55,792 bases of DNA from Micromonospora sp. H61 (GCF_018070325.1 NZ_JAGPXY010000041.1:1-55792); one strand, 5' to 3'; shown: positions 41,216 through 50,332, numbered from the stretch's first letter. Program-made: numbers and translations. The notes: a model not told the origin generated them from the sequence alone.

Positions 41216-42606
41216 TTGACGCCCGCCTTGATGGCGTCCACGTCCTTCGTGGCGCGGTTGGCGGCGGCCGCCGCGTCGGACTTGCCGGAGACGAGGTCGC
41301 CCAGCACCTTGGGCACCGGCAACTCGCCGAGCATGGCGCCGACGAGTTTGCCCTGCCCCTGGGTGAGCCCCCAGCGCCCGAAGGTGTCCGGGCTGCGGCG
41401 CAGCGTGGCCAGTACCTCTTCGCCGTACACGTCGGTGAGGGGCTTCTTCGCGTCCACACCCGCCTGGCTGGTGTTCCAGGCGGTCAGGTACGCCTCCGGC
41501 TCGGCGGGGGTGCCCTTGCGCACCGGGAAGCGGCCCTCGGGGGACATGCCGAACCAGCGCGGGTAGCCGTCACCGAGCATGTACTCCACGAAGGACTTCG
41601 CCGGGTCGGTCACCGCGCCGTCGAGAACCGCCCACGAGCTGATCTCGCCGTACTGGGCCGGTTCGGCGCCGTTCGGGCCCTTGATCGCGGTGACGAACCC
41701 GCTGTTCTTCGCGAGGAACGCCGGGTCGGCCTGGCACTGGGGGCAGGTCGGCTTGGCGTCGTTGCGCAGACCGGCGAGCTCGTCGAGGATGAACGGTGAC
41801 CAGATCACCATGGCCGCCTTACCCGCGAAGTAGGTGGCCCGGGTGGTGTCCACGTCCTGCGCGCCCTTCACCGAGCTGGTGCGGATCAGGTCACCGTAGA
41901 AGCGGAACGCCTCGACGCACTGGGGTGAATCCAGTGTCACCTTCCCCGAGTCGTCGGTGAGCTGGCAGCCGTTGGCCAGCGCCAGGTGCTCGAAGGTCTG
42001 CTGGGTGAACACGTCGCTGGGGGCGGTCGCCGCGGTGATGCCCGCGACGCCGCCGGTGTTCAGTCGGGCCGCGGCGGCGGTGATCCGCTCGTACGTGTCG
42101 GGGGCGGGTAGGCCGGCCGCGGCGAACAGGTCCTTGCGGTAGACGAGCAGCTGCCCCCAGCCGTCGCTGGGCACGGAGAGCTGTTTGCCGTCGTCGGAGG
42201 TGAGCTCCAGCGCTCGGGGGGAGAACGTCTGCTTGCCCAGCTTGTCGACGACCTCCGCGTTCGCCGAGGCGTGCAGCAGCTCGTTGCCGGCGAGCGTACG
42301 GATGCCGGCGAGGGAGACCGAACCGACCACGTCGGGCAGGTCGCCGGCGGCGGCGTTGGCGGCGATCAGGGAGGGGAACTGGTCCTCGTTGACGGTCACG
42401 AGATCGACCTGGATCCCGGTCTTGGCGGTGAAGTCGGCGATGATCGCCTTGGTGGCGGTGACCCGGTCGGCCACGTCCTCCAGGCTCCAGACGGTGATCT
42501 TCTTGCTGTTGCTGTCGGGTTCGTCGTCGCCGCAGGCCAGCAGGGTGGACGTGGTCAGTGCCAGGATCAGGGTGGTGGCGAGTATCCGCCTCGGAGGTGC
42601 TGACAT
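41212..42606 (-). CDS. Sugar ABC transporter substrate-binding lipoprotein, CUT1 type
   Basis: A 464-residue family 1 solute-binding protein. The lipobox TSTLLAC (Cys near 25) follows a short hydrophobic signal. Typical features are KKITVWSLEDVADRV, the QFPSLIAANAAAGDLPDVVG block and the C-terminal GLTQGQGKLVGAMLGELP. It probably binds an oligosaccharide, given the glycosidase in the divergent operon. ATG 42606 has GAGAGGAG upstream. It is first in its operon. Confidence 0.88.
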   Translation of the reverse strand: MSAPPRRILATTLILALTTSTLLACGDDEPDSNSKKITVWSLEDVADRVTATKAIIADFTAKTGIQVDLVTVNEDQFPSLIAANAAAGDLPDVVGSVSLAGIRTLAGNELLHASANAEVVDKLGKQTFSPRALELTSDDGKQLSVPSDGWGQLLVYRKDLFAAAGLPAPDTYERITAAAARLNTGGVAGITAATAPSDVFTQQTFEHLALANGCQLTDDSGKVTLDSPQCVEAFRFYGDLIRTSSVKGAQDVDTTRATYFAGKAAMVIWSPFILDELAGLRNDAKPTCPQCQADPAFLAKNSGFVTAIKGPNGAEPAQYGEISSWAVLDGAVTDPAKSFVEYMLGDGYPRWFGMSPEGRFPVRKGTPAEPEAYLTAWNTSQAGVDAKKPLTDVYGEEVLATLRRSPDTFGRWGLTQGQGKLVGAMLGELPVPKVLGDLVSGKSDAAAAANRATKDVDAIKAGVN

Positions 42607-42660
42607 CGATGGCACTCCTCTCGAAGGGTACAAGAAGGATCCAACACCTTCGATTGATCA

Positions 42661-42690
42661 ATAGCAAGACATATCGCGATTTTTTGCTAT
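42661..42690. promoter_or_regulatory. Inverted-repeat operator in the divergent sugar promoter
   Basis: ATAGCAA (42661-42667) and TTGCTAT (42684-42690) form a dyad with a 16-base AT-rich centre, the most AT-rich spot of the locus. It lies between the binding-protein gene and the dehydrogenase gene, so one regulator could control both. No regulator gene is present in the cluster. Confidence 0.55.
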
Positions 42691-42721
42691 CCTGGAGCCC
42701 AGTGCTACCGGGATGTGACAC

Positions 42722-43762
42722 ATGGGCAACTGGGTGGTCTCTCTCGCCGGTCCTCGACGCATCAGCCTCGAGCCCTGCCCGCCGGATCCGCTCGGCCCCG
42801 GCCAGGTCCGAGTCCGCACCTGTTACTCGGGCATCTCCGCCGGCACCGAGCTGACCCTCTACCGGGGCAGCAATCCCCGGCTCAGCAAGGACTGGGACGA
42901 CGCCGCCCGGATGTTCGTCCCCCGACAGACGCCGGTGCCCTACCCGTTGATCGGCTTCGGCTACGAAGAGGTCGGGGAGGTCATCGAGGTCGCGCCGGAG
43001 GTCACCGACCGGCATCCCGGGCAGCTCGTCTGGGGCATCTGGGGGCACCGGGCCGAGGCCGTGCTCGCCGCCGACGCGGTCCGCGCGCTCCCCACCGGGC
43101 TGGATCCGCTCGCCGCGGTCTTCGCCCGCCCCGGCGCCATCGCGCTGACCGCCGTGCTCGCCGGCGACCTGCACCTCGGCGACTGGGTCGGCGTCTTCGG
43201 CCAGGGTGTCATCGGGCTGCTCGCGACCCGGCTCGCGGTGCTCTCCGGGGCCCGGGTGGTGGCCGTCGACCCGGTTCCCGGCCGGCTGGAGCACGCCGCC
43301 CGATACGGTGCGCGATCCACTGTGGATGCCACTGTCACCTCCGCCGCCGCCGTGCTGCGCCAGGCCACCGACGGCCGGGGGGCCGATGTCTGCCTGGAGT
43401 TGTCCGGCGCGTACCCGGCGCTGCACGAGGCGATCCGCTCCACCGCGCACGCCGGCCGGGTCGTGGCCGCCGGTTTCTACCAGGGCCAGGCCGAGGCGCT
43501 CGGCCTCGGCGAGGAGTTCCACCACAACCGCATCCAGTTGGTGGCCGCCCAGGTCTCCGGGCCCACCCCCGCGCCGAGCATGGCCGGTCGGTGGACCGGA
43601 GACCGGGTCGCGCAGACCTTCATGGACCTGGTGGCCGACCGCAGCGTCGACCCGCTGCCGCTGGTCAGCCACATCGTCGACGCCAGCGCGGTCGCCGACG
43701 CCCTCGCGCTGCTCGACCGCGGCGCCGGTGACGTCCTCCAAGTCGTGCTGAGGTTCTCATGA
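42722..43762 (+). CDS. Medium-chain dehydrogenase, zinc-type alcohol dehydrogenase-like
   Basis: A 346-residue protein of the MDR superfamily. The N-terminal GroES-like domain contains RTCYSGISAGTELTLYRG and PLIGFGYEEVGEVIEVAP. The Rossmann domain has VGVFGQGVIGLLATRLAVLS near 158. The usual zinc ligands (a Cys in the first motif and the GHE triad) are altered, as in the BchC-like branch of sugar and cyclitol dehydrogenases. It probably oxidises the imported sugar or its product. It is first in a three-gene coupled operon. Confidence 0.85.
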   Translation: MGNWVVSLAGPRRISLEPCPPDPLGPGQVRVRTCYSGISAGTELTLYRGSNPRLSKDWDDAARMFVPRQTPVPYPLIGFGYEEVGEVIEVAPEVTDRHPGQLVWGIWGHRAEAVLAADAVRALPTGLDPLAAVFARPGAIALTAVLAGDLHLGDWVGVFGQGVIGLLATRLAVLSGARVVAVDPVPGRLEHAARYGARSTVDATVTSAAAVLRQATDGRGADVCLELSGAYPALHEAIRSTAHAGRVVAAGFYQGQAEALGLGEEFHHNRIQLVAAQVSGPTPAPSMAGRWTGDRVAQTFMDLVADRSVDPLPLVSHIVDASAVADALALLDRGAGDVLQVVLRFS

Positions 43763-44580
43763 CCACCATCGCGCTGGCCTGTCAGGAACAACTCCTGCCG
43801 GGCACCAACCTGATCCAGAAGTACGCCCTCGCGGCCGCCCTCGGCTACCAGGGCATCGAGCTACGCGGCCGCGGCGATCTGGCGTTCGCCCGCCGGTTGC
43901 CCGAACTACGCCGGGCCCGCGCCGCCGGGGTGGTGATGCCCACCGTCTGCGTCGAGATGGACCACTTCATCGGCGACTTCGACCCCGCCCGGTCCGCCGA
44001 CGCCGTCCGCAACCTGCGCTCCCAGCTCTCGGTGATCGCCGAGCTGGGCGGCGTCGGGGTGATGACCCCGGCCGCCTGGGGGATGTTCTCCCGACGCCTG
44101 CCGCCGTTCGAGCCGCCCCGGGCCCCGGACGGCGACCGGCAGGTGCTCCTCGACGCCCTCGGCGAGCTGGGCGAGCACGCCCGGGCCGAGGGGGTCACCC
44201 TCTTCCTGGAACCCCTCAACCGGTACGAGGACCACATGGTCAACCGTCTCGACCAGGCGGTGGCGCTCTGCGCCGCGCTCGGGCTGCCGTCGGTCCGGGT
44301 GGTCGCCGACACCTTCCACATGAACATCGAGGAGGACGACGTGCACCGCGCGCTGCGCGCCGCCGCGCCGTACCTCGGGCACGTACAGGTCAGCGACTCC
44401 AACCGGTACCAGCCCGGCGCCGGGCACCTGGACTGGCCGGCGCTGGTGCGTACCCTGCTGGAGCTGGACTACCGGGGCTGGCTGGCCCTGGAGTGCCGGC
44501 TCCGCGGCGACCCGGTCCGGGCCCTGCAACAGGCCGCCACGGTGCTGCGACACGCGCTGCCCCGGCGGGCCGCCGCGTGA
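43759..44580 (+). CDS. Sugar phosphate isomerase/epimerase (xylose isomerase-like TIM barrel)
   Basis: A 273-residue TIM-barrel protein of the AP-endonuclease-2 fold. Metal-site residues are visible in LFLEPLNRYEDHMVN (Glu), VVADTFHMNIEEDD (Asp, His), HVQVSDSNRYQPGAG and LALECRLRGDP. This pattern fits hydroxypyruvate, tagatose or inosose isomerases. The ATG overlaps the upstream stop (ATGA). It may act on the keto product of the dehydrogenase. Confidence 0.85.
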   Translation: MTTIALACQEQLLPGTNLIQKYALAAALGYQGIELRGRGDLAFARRLPELRRARAAGVVMPTVCVEMDHFIGDFDPARSADAVRNLRSQLSVIAELGGVGVMTPAAWGMFSRRLPPFEPPRAPDGDRQVLLDALGELGEHARAEGVTLFLEPLNRYEDHMVNRLDQAVALCAALGLPSVRVVADTFHMNIEEDDVHRALRAAAPYLGHVQVSDSNRYQPGAGHLDWPALVRTLLELDYRGWLALECRLRGDPVRALQQAATVLRHALPRRAAA

Positions 44581-45995
44581 CCGCCGACGCAAGGCTGACC
44601 AGCGCCGGCGCGCGCTCCGATGCCGAGCCGACCAGCGTCGGCGTGCCCGTCGACGCCGCAGCGACGCGCGCCGACGCCGCCGGCACCGGCCCGGCCGACG
44701 CGGCCGGGCTGCGTCGACTCGCTGTCGACACGCTCGACGCGAACTGGGAACACGACCACACGGTGCCCTCGCGCACGCTCTACCCGCACCAGTGGAGCTG
44801 GGACTCCGCGTTCATCGCGATCGGGTTGGCCCAGGTCCGCCCCGAGCGTGCCTGGCGGGAGCTGGCGAGCCTGTTCCGGGCGCAGTGGGCCGACGGACGG
44901 GTGCCGCACATCGTGTTCAACCCGGCGCTGCGGGTCGGCGCGTACTTCCCGGGGCCGGAGATGTGGCGTTCGGCCGACGTGCCGGGAGCACCGACGGTGG
45001 CCACCTCCGGCCTGGTCCAGCCGCCGGTGCACGCGCTCGCCGCGTTGCTGGCGTACCGGCGGACGCCCGACCCCACCGGGCTGGCCGCGCTGCGCGGGCT
45101 CTATCCCGCGCTGGTTGCCCAACAGCGCTACCTGGCCGAGCGGCGGGACGTGGCCGGTGACGGACTGGTCTGCATCGTGCACCCGTGGGAGTCCGGGTTG
45201 GACAACAGCCCGGCGTGGGACGAGCCGATGGCCGCCGTGCCGGCCGAGGCGGCAGTCATGCGCGCGTACCGTCGGCACGACACCACGCACGCCGACGCCG
45301 CGCACCGCCCCACGGACCTGGACTACGCGCGCTACCTGGCGATCGTCGCCGCCTACCGCGAGCGCGGCTACTCCGACCGCGACCTCGCCGCCGGTCACCC
45401 CTTCCTGGTGGAGTGCCCGTTGTTCAACGCGGCGTTCGGGGCCGCCGAACACGCCCTCGCCGAGATCGCCGCGCTCGTCGGCGACGACCCCGGGCCGCAC
45501 CGGGCCCGAGCGACCCGCATCACCGAAGCTCTCCTCCGCCGGTTGTACGACCGGAACACCGGCACGTTCCAGCCGCGTGACCTGCGCACCGACCGCCTGG
45601 TGAGCGCCCGTACCGTGCTCGGGCTGACCCCCCTGATCCTGCCCGACCTGCCGGCCCGGCACGCCGACGCGCTGGTCGTCGAGGCCCGGTCGGCGCGCTT
45701 CGGGGTGGCCCGTCGGATGGACCGGCCGTTGCCCACCTACGACCGCACCGCACCCGACTTCGAGCCGCTGCGGTACTGGCGCGGGCCGAGCTGGCTCAAC
45801 ATCGGCTGGCTGGTCCGGCGTGGGCTGCTCGGGCACGGGCACCCGGAGCTGGCCGCCGGGCTGCGCCGCTCGATGATCGGTCTGGTCGCCGGAGCCGGCT
45901 GCCACGAGTACTTCCACCCGGACACCGGCGCCGGGCTGGGCTCACCGGCGTTCAGCTGGACCGCTGCGCTGCTGCTCGACCTGCTCGCCGACTGA
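44577..45995 (+). CDS. GH63-like glycoside hydrolase (mannosylglycerate hydrolase-like)
   Basis: A 472-residue protein with an (alpha/alpha)6 barrel. Family markers are TLYPHQWSWDSAFIAIGLAQ, VHPWESGLDNSPAWDEPM, RYWRGPSWLNIGWLVRRGLL and CHEYFHPDTGAGLGSPAFSW, the last including the catalytic Glu region. No signal peptide is present, so it works inside the cell on imported glycosides. The first 40 residues are Ala/Asp-rich and variable. GTG 44577 overlaps the preceding stop (GTGA); a later start inside this low-complexity region is possible. Confidence 0.83.
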   Translation: MTADARLTSAGARSDAEPTSVGVPVDAAATRADAAGTGPADAAGLRRLAVDTLDANWEHDHTVPSRTLYPHQWSWDSAFIAIGLAQVRPERAWRELASLFRAQWADGRVPHIVFNPALRVGAYFPGPEMWRSADVPGAPTVATSGLVQPPVHALAALLAYRRTPDPTGLAALRGLYPALVAQQRYLAERRDVAGDGLVCIVHPWESGLDNSPAWDEPMAAVPAEAAVMRAYRRHDTTHADAAHRPTDLDYARYLAIVAAYRERGYSDRDLAAGHPFLVECPLFNAAFGAAEHALAEIAALVGDDPGPHRARATRITEALLRRLYDRNTGTFQPRDLRTDRLVSARTVLGLTPLILPDLPARHADALVVEARSARFGVARRMDRPLPTYDRTAPDFEPLRYWRGPSWLNIGWLVRRGLLGHGHPELAAGLRRSMIGLVAGAGCHEYFHPDTGAGLGSPAFSWTAALLLDLLAD

Positions 45996-46046
45996 GCACG
46001 CTGCCGGGTGGTAGCGTCCCCGGTCCCGGCGGCGGTAAGGAGCATC

Positions 46047-46445
46047 GTGCGCGAGATCGACAAGGTGGCCTGGATCCTCGTCGAGGACGGTCGGGTGCTG
46101 AGCACCCGGTCGGTGGGCAAGGACGTCTGGTACCTGCCGGGCGGAAAGCGCGAGCCGGGCGAAACCGACCTGGAGACCCTGCGTCGGGAGATCGACGAGG
46201 AGTTGAGCGTCGAGGTCGACGTGCCCGGTGCCGTGCGGCTGGGCACCTTCACCGCCCAGGCGCACGGCCACACGACCGGCATCACCGTGCGGATGACCTG
46301 CTACCGGGCCGACTACCGGGGACAGCTGCGGCCGGCCAGCGAGATCGCCGAGATGGCCTGGCTCGGGTACGCGGACCGACACCGCACCTCGCCGGTCGAC
46401 CAGATCATCTTCGACCACCTGCTGGCCGAGGGTCTGCTGGCCTAG
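46047..46445 (+). CDS. Nudix hydrolase
   Basis: A 132-residue pyrophosphohydrolase. The Nudix box runs from GGKREPGETDLETLR to REIDEELSVEV near residues 35-60, with the G-x5-E-x7-R-E-x2-E-E spacing intact. The substrate is unknown. GTG 46047 is preferred because AAGGAG precedes it. It follows the glycosidase gene by 51 bases. Confidence 0.87.
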   Translation: MREIDKVAWILVEDGRVLSTRSVGKDVWYLPGGKREPGETDLETLRREIDEELSVEVDVPGAVRLGTFTAQAHGHTTGITVRMTCYRADYRGQLRPASEIAEMAWLGYADRHRTSPVDQIIFDHLLAEGLLA

Positions 46446-46485
46446 CGGCAGTTTGTCGCGGCCGGCCAGGGGTAACCGGCCGAGC

Positions 46486-46971
46486 GTGACCGACGGCGAC
46501 GGGTTCCCGTACTTCATCGACGCGGTGTCCCAACGGTCCGGCCTGCCGGCCGAGGAGGCCGCCGCGCTCGCCCGCGCCGTGCTGCAGACGTTGGCCGAGC
46601 GGGTGACCGGCGGCGCGCCCGGCGACCTCGTCGGGCACCTTCCGAACGAGGTCGACGGCTACCTGAGCGGCCCGGCCCCGGATCCGGCCGGGACGGCCCT
46701 CCCAGCCCCGGATGCGGCCGGCGCCCTCGGCCCGGATGCCGGGGCCGATGGCTTGACCAGCGGGGTGGGCCTGGAGGTCGGCGGTGCCGGCGCGACCCCG
46801 ATGGAGGCCGGCCCGACGGAGTTCCTTCGTCGGGTGGAACAGCGTGCCGGGGTCGACCCGGCCACCGCCCGGGCCGGAACCGGTGCCGTCTTCGCCACGT
46901 TGCGCACGGCGATGACGGTGCGGGAGTTCCGGGAGATGGTGGCGCGGCTGCCGCGCGACGGCGGGTTCTGA
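46486..46971 (+). CDS. DUF2267 family protein
   Basis: A 161-residue protein with two half-copies of the DUF2267 helical unit. The N-terminal one is FIDAVSQRSGLPAEEAAALA and LQTLAERVTGGAPGDLVGHL. The C-terminal one is FLRRVEQRAGVDPATARAG and TVREFREMVARLP. They are separated by about 50 residues of Ala/Gly/Pro-rich linker. Function unknown; these proteins are frequent in stress-related loci. GTG 46486 is taken as start. Confidence 0.8.
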   Translation: MTDGDGFPYFIDAVSQRSGLPAEEAAALARAVLQTLAERVTGGAPGDLVGHLPNEVDGYLSGPAPDPAGTALPAPDAAGALGPDAGADGLTSGVGLEVGGAGATPMEAGPTEFLRRVEQRAGVDPATARAGTGAVFATLRTAMTVREFREMVARLPRDGGF

Positions 46972-46986
46972 CCCGGCCCGGCGGGG

Positions 46987-47144
46987 TCAGTCCAGGAGTG
47001 CCCAGGTGACGTCAGCCCGGTTGAGGGCCGCCACGCACCAGGCGAAGTGGCCGTCCTGACCCGTCGGGTCGTAGGCGTTCGCCGTGATCAGCGAGTAGGC
47101 CGCCCGAGCACCCCGGCCACCTGCTCCTCCGCGAGGTAACTCAC
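46987..47144 (-). pseudogene. Small gene coupled to the serpin-like gene, frameshifted
   Basis: It begins at GTG 47144 in a GTGA overlap with the serpin-like stop and reads VSYLAEEQVAGVLG. It then needs one extra base near 47100 to continue as AYSLITANAYDPTGQDGHFA and WCVAALNRADVTWALLD, ending at 46987. Both halves are protein-like and the junction lies in a GGGCGGCC run. It is either a real single-base frameshift or a sequencing error. Function unknown; the intact product would be about 52 residues. Confidence 0.6.
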
Positions 47145-48379
47145 GCCTCGGACACCTCCTCGGGCTCGGCCACCCAGGCGGAGAAGACCGGCACCCCGTG
47201 CCACGGGCCGGTGACGCCCTCGGCCCCGGCATCGGTGGCGACGGCCACCACCGCGTACGGGTGGCCGAAGCGCAGCTCGGCGGTGCGTGCCACCCCCTCC
47301 GGTGGCAGGCTGGTCAACCCGAACATGGCGGTCACGGCCGCCGCCTCGAAGCCGTACCTGTCGAACCGGGCCACCGCCGTCTGCCGTGCCTCGAAGCGCT
47401 CCACCGGCAACGCCATCGCTGTCGCCAGCGTGGCCGCCACGGCCGGAAAGCCGAGCGCCGGGGCGGTCAGGTCGTGGTCGCTCCGGGCCGACCAGCAGGG
47501 GAGGACGGCGGTGTGCCGCTCTTCGCGACCGTCGCGGGCCCGGGTGCGTACCCGCTCCTCGGTCAGCGTCCACAGCGGAGTCTCGCCGAGCGGCAGGTCG
47601 AACAGCGAGCGGCTGCCCGTCGGTTGCGCGCCATCGGCCGCGCCGGCGCTGAGGTCGTACGCGATGGCCAGCACCTCGGCCGGTGGCACCTGCGGTGCGG
47701 CGGCCACCGAGAGGACAACCAGCCCCGCGCCGTCGGTCGTCCGGGCCGGTGCGGCGTGCACGATCACGTCACCGGCCCGCGCGGTGGAAACGATGGCGCA
47801 GCGGTGGCCCTGGCTCGGGCTGCGCAGTGCTTGCCGCAGTTGACCGGCCCACGGGCTGCCCCCGCCGAGCGCGCGTGCGTCGGCGACGTCGAACGGGGTC
47901 GCCCAGGACACCCGGGTGGCGAATGCGCTGGCCAGGGCCAGCACCACGTCCGGCCCGACCCGCAGGGGAAACGTCTCGATCAGGCCGAGGGTGTGCTCGC
48001 GCGCCCAGGCGTCCAACCCGGCCTGATCGGGCAGGACGCCGACCTCGGTCGTGCTGGGCAGCGCGGCCCGCCACGCCGCCGGCCCGTCGTCGCCCTGCCC
48101 CGTTCGGTGCCAGAGCGCGGTGGCGGACCCGACCAGCGGGTGCGGCGCGTCCAACAGGGTTCGGGCGAACTCGGCCGCGCTCGGCAGGTCGGTGCCCAGC
48201 GCCTGCACCAGCTCCGCGGCGGCTCTGTCCACTACGGCCGGATCGCTGTCGGCCGTCGTGGCAGCGACCGCGAGCAGCAGCCAGGCGCCGAGCGGGGAGG
48301 CGACGTGGTGTCGGTCGCCGGCTGTGGCGTGCAGCCGCGCGGCGTACGCGGAGAGCGGCCCGTGCAGATCGGTCCTCAT
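47141..48379 (-). CDS. Serpin-like protein
   Basis: A 412-residue protein resembling a divergent serpin. The N-terminal SPLGAWLLLAVAATTAD fits helix B. VSWATPFDVADARAL fits the conserved W-x-x-x-F strand. Near the C-terminus the hinge-like YGFEAAAVTAMFGLTSLPPE is followed by LRFGHPYAVVAVATD and VPVFSAWVAEPEE, corresponding to the reactive loop and last strands. No signal peptide is seen, so it would be cytoplasmic. Inhibitory function is uncertain because the loop is atypical. ATG 48379 was chosen over a frame 12 codons longer. Confidence 0.7.
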   Translation of the reverse strand: MRTDLHGPLSAYAARLHATAGDRHHVASPLGAWLLLAVAATTADSDPAVVDRAAAELVQALGTDLPSAAEFARTLLDAPHPLVGSATALWHRTGQGDDGPAAWRAALPSTTEVGVLPDQAGLDAWAREHTLGLIETFPLRVGPDVVLALASAFATRVSWATPFDVADARALGGGSPWAGQLRQALRSPSQGHRCAIVSTARAGDVIVHAAPARTTDGAGLVVLSVAAAPQVPPAEVLAIAYDLSAGAADGAQPTGSRSLFDLPLGETPLWTLTEERVRTRARDGREERHTAVLPCWSARSDHDLTAPALGFPAVAATLATAMALPVERFEARQTAVARFDRYGFEAAAVTAMFGLTSLPPEGVARTAELRFGHPYAVVAVATDAGAEGVTGPWHGVPVFSAWVAEPEEVSEA

Positions 48380-48405
48380 GTCCCCACTCTGCCCGCCGGC
48401 CCGGC

Positions 48406-48921
48406 TCACGACCACAGCTCGAACGGCTCGTCGATCTCCGTGCCGGTGAGAAAGGGGCTGATCAGCCGGGGGAGCTGCCCGGGGTAGAACCGTTCCCTAC
48501 TGGCCATCACCGCCGGCAACGGCCACCAGCGGAAGCTGAAGTAGTCCTCCCGCTCGTAGTCGAGCCGGTGCGCCTCGTCCACGTCCGGGCCGGGGCCGGT
48601 CAGCCGTACGGCGACGACAACCTCGTCCTGGACGTGCCGGAACTGGCGGTGCAGGAAACTCGCCCGCCGCCGCCAGTTCGGCGCACCAACCTGGTCGGCG
48701 CTGATCACGATGCCGGTCTCTTCCCGCAGCTCCCGCACCGCCGTGTCGCGATAGGTCTCACCGGGATCCATGCCACCGCCCGGCAGCTCCCACCAGGTGC
48801 CCAGCCGGGCGTGGTCCGGGTCGCGGGTGTGGAACAGCAACACCCGGTCGGTGCCGTCGGTGACCACCACCCGCACCGCGCGTCGCTCCAGGATCGGCAG
48901 GTCACGGGGCAGCTCGTTCAT
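48406..48921 (-). CDS. Nudix hydrolase
   Basis: A 171-residue protein. The Nudix box runs from GGGMDPGETYRDTAVR to ELREETGIVI (about residues 48-73), and the C-terminal FSFRWWPLPAV segment is seen in many Nudix proteins. The substrate is not known. It sits 26 bases upstream of the serpin-like gene on the same strand, so co-transcription is possible. Confidence 0.87.
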   Translation of the reverse strand: MNELPRDLPILERRAVRVVVTDGTDRVLLFHTRDPDHARLGTWWELPGGGMDPGETYRDTAVRELREETGIVISADQVGAPNWRRRASFLHRQFRHVQDEVVVAVRLTGPGPDVDEAHRLDYEREDYFSFRWWPLPAVMASRERFYPGQLPRLISPFLTGTEIDEPFELWS

Positions 48922-48971
48922 GGAGCCAGTCTGTCGTACCGCCCCCTTCGGCAGCGGGTAGGCTGCCCGCC

Positions 48972-49463
48972 GTGGCTGGTCTGTTGAGGAATGTCGCGGC
49001 GCGTATCTCCCGGGTCGGTGCGGTGATCCCGTCGCCCCGGCGTACCGGGCCGGCGCCCGCGCAGGTGGCCCGCCGCCGTCAGGTGAGCGCTTTGCAGCGT
49101 CGGGAGCTGACCTACGCTCCGGAGCGGGACGGTCAGGCCGACCCGGGCGAGATCGTCTGGACGTGGGTGCCGTACGAGGACGACCCCCGCCAGGGCAAGG
49201 ACCGGCCGGTGCTTGTCGTCGGGCGGCACAGCCGGACCCTGTTCGGGCTGATGCTGTCGAGCCAGAGCGAGCGGCACGGGCAGCGGCACTGGTTCGCGCT
49301 CGGGCCGGGCGAGTGGGACCGCGACAACCGGCCGAGCTGGGTCCGGCTGGACCGGGTGCTCACCATGCGCGAGGACAGCATCCGCCGGGAGGGCGCCGTG
49401 TTGGATCGGCCCCGGTTCGACCGCGTCGGGCAGGCGTTGCGCGCCGGCTACGGCTGGCGCTGA
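48972..49463 (+). CDS. PemK/MazF-like protein
   Basis: A 163-residue protein. After a basic N-terminal extension of about 55 residues comes a PemK/MazF-like beta-barrel: GEIVWTWVPYEDDPRQGKDR, PVLVVGRHS, then SWVRLDRVLTMREDSI. MazF toxins cleave mRNA, but many actinobacterial members of this long type have no antitoxin partner, and none is found here. Activity is therefore uncertain. Start GTG 48972, divergent from the Nudix gene. Confidence 0.75.
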   Translation: MAGLLRNVAARISRVGAVIPSPRRTGPAPAQVARRRQVSALQRRELTYAPERDGQADPGEIVWTWVPYEDDPRQGKDRPVLVVGRHSRTLFGLMLSSQSERHGQRHWFALGPGEWDRDNRPSWVRLDRVLTMREDSIRREGAVLDRPRFDRVGQALRAGYGWR

Positions 49464-49563
49464 CCGCGCCGGCCACGGCTGGCGCGGATCGGTAACGAGC
49501 CGTGCGCCGGGGGCTGCCCCGGCGGTGGGGAAGCCCGGGCAGCGACGCATCTGGCGGTGAGGT

Positions 49564-50208
49564 CTATTCGCGGCTCGGGTCGACTGCCGCGCCTTTCGCG
49601 TCCGGCGGCGGGTACGGCTGGTCGGCGAGGAGTCGGGCCAGGTGCGCGGTGTTGAGCGCCAGGGCCTTCGTGGTGCGGCCGGTGGTGTCGGGCTTGGGGC
49701 CGGCGTCGCGGTAGTCCACGGTCTGCAGTGCCTCACCGACCCAGTAGGTCGCGGCGGCGGCGGCAATGGTGAAACCGACCTCGTTGAGCGCCTGCTGCAC
49801 CTCGCCGATGGTGTGGTGGGCGCCGTCCTCGTTGCCGACCACGGCGACACCGGCCACCTTGCCGTAGGTGAGGAGCCGGCCGTCGGCGTCGGTCTCGGAG
49901 AGTTCGGCGTCGAGGCGTTCGAGGACCATCTTGCAGACGCTGGAGGGCTGGCCGAGCCAGATCGGCGTGGCGATGATCAGCACCTGGGCGGCCATCAGCT
50001 TGCCGCGGATCGCCGGCCAACCGTCGCCATCGCCCTCGTCCGTGGACACCCCGAAACGCACGTCGTGATCGACGACGCGGATCATCTCGCCCTCCACGCC
50101 CTGCACGGCCAGCTCGGCGAGCACTTCCCGACCGAGCTGCTCGGCGCTCGACGGCGTCGGTGACGGCTTGAGGGTGCAGTTGAGTACGAGGGCGCTGATG
50201 GTCGCCAC
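49564..50208 (-). CDS. NADPH-dependent FMN reductase/flavodoxin-like protein
   Basis: A 214-residue flavodoxin-fold oxidoreductase. The phosphate loop region is LVLNCTLKPSPTPSSAEQLG, and VLIIATPIWLGQPSSVCKMV with LERLDAEL forms the flavin-binding part. KVAGVAVVGNEDGAHHTIGE follows in the middle. GTG 50208 has GAGAGGA upstream. It probably reduces quinones, nitro compounds or free flavin. Confidence 0.83.
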   Translation of the reverse strand: MATISALVLNCTLKPSPTPSSAEQLGREVLAELAVQGVEGEMIRVVDHDVRFGVSTDEGDGDGWPAIRGKLMAAQVLIIATPIWLGQPSSVCKMVLERLDAELSETDADGRLLTYGKVAGVAVVGNEDGAHHTIGEVQQALNEVGFTIAAAAATYWVGEALQTVDYRDAGPKPDTTGRTTKALALNTAHLARLLADQPYPPPDAKGAAVDPSRE

Positions 50209-50332
50209 GTCGGTTCCTCTCGGCGGTCGTGTTCGGGTACTGGCCTGCCATACCCGGCTAGGACGTCTCAGAACACCCCGGCGACCGGCAAAACCGCTGG
50301 GTCGACGGCCGGAGCGCTGGCATGGTGTCCGC

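Noticed and set aside
48972..49463. PemK-like gene as half of a toxin-antitoxin pair
   Set aside because: No antitoxin-sized gene overlaps or adjoins it; the neighbours are a Nudix gene and an FMN reductase.
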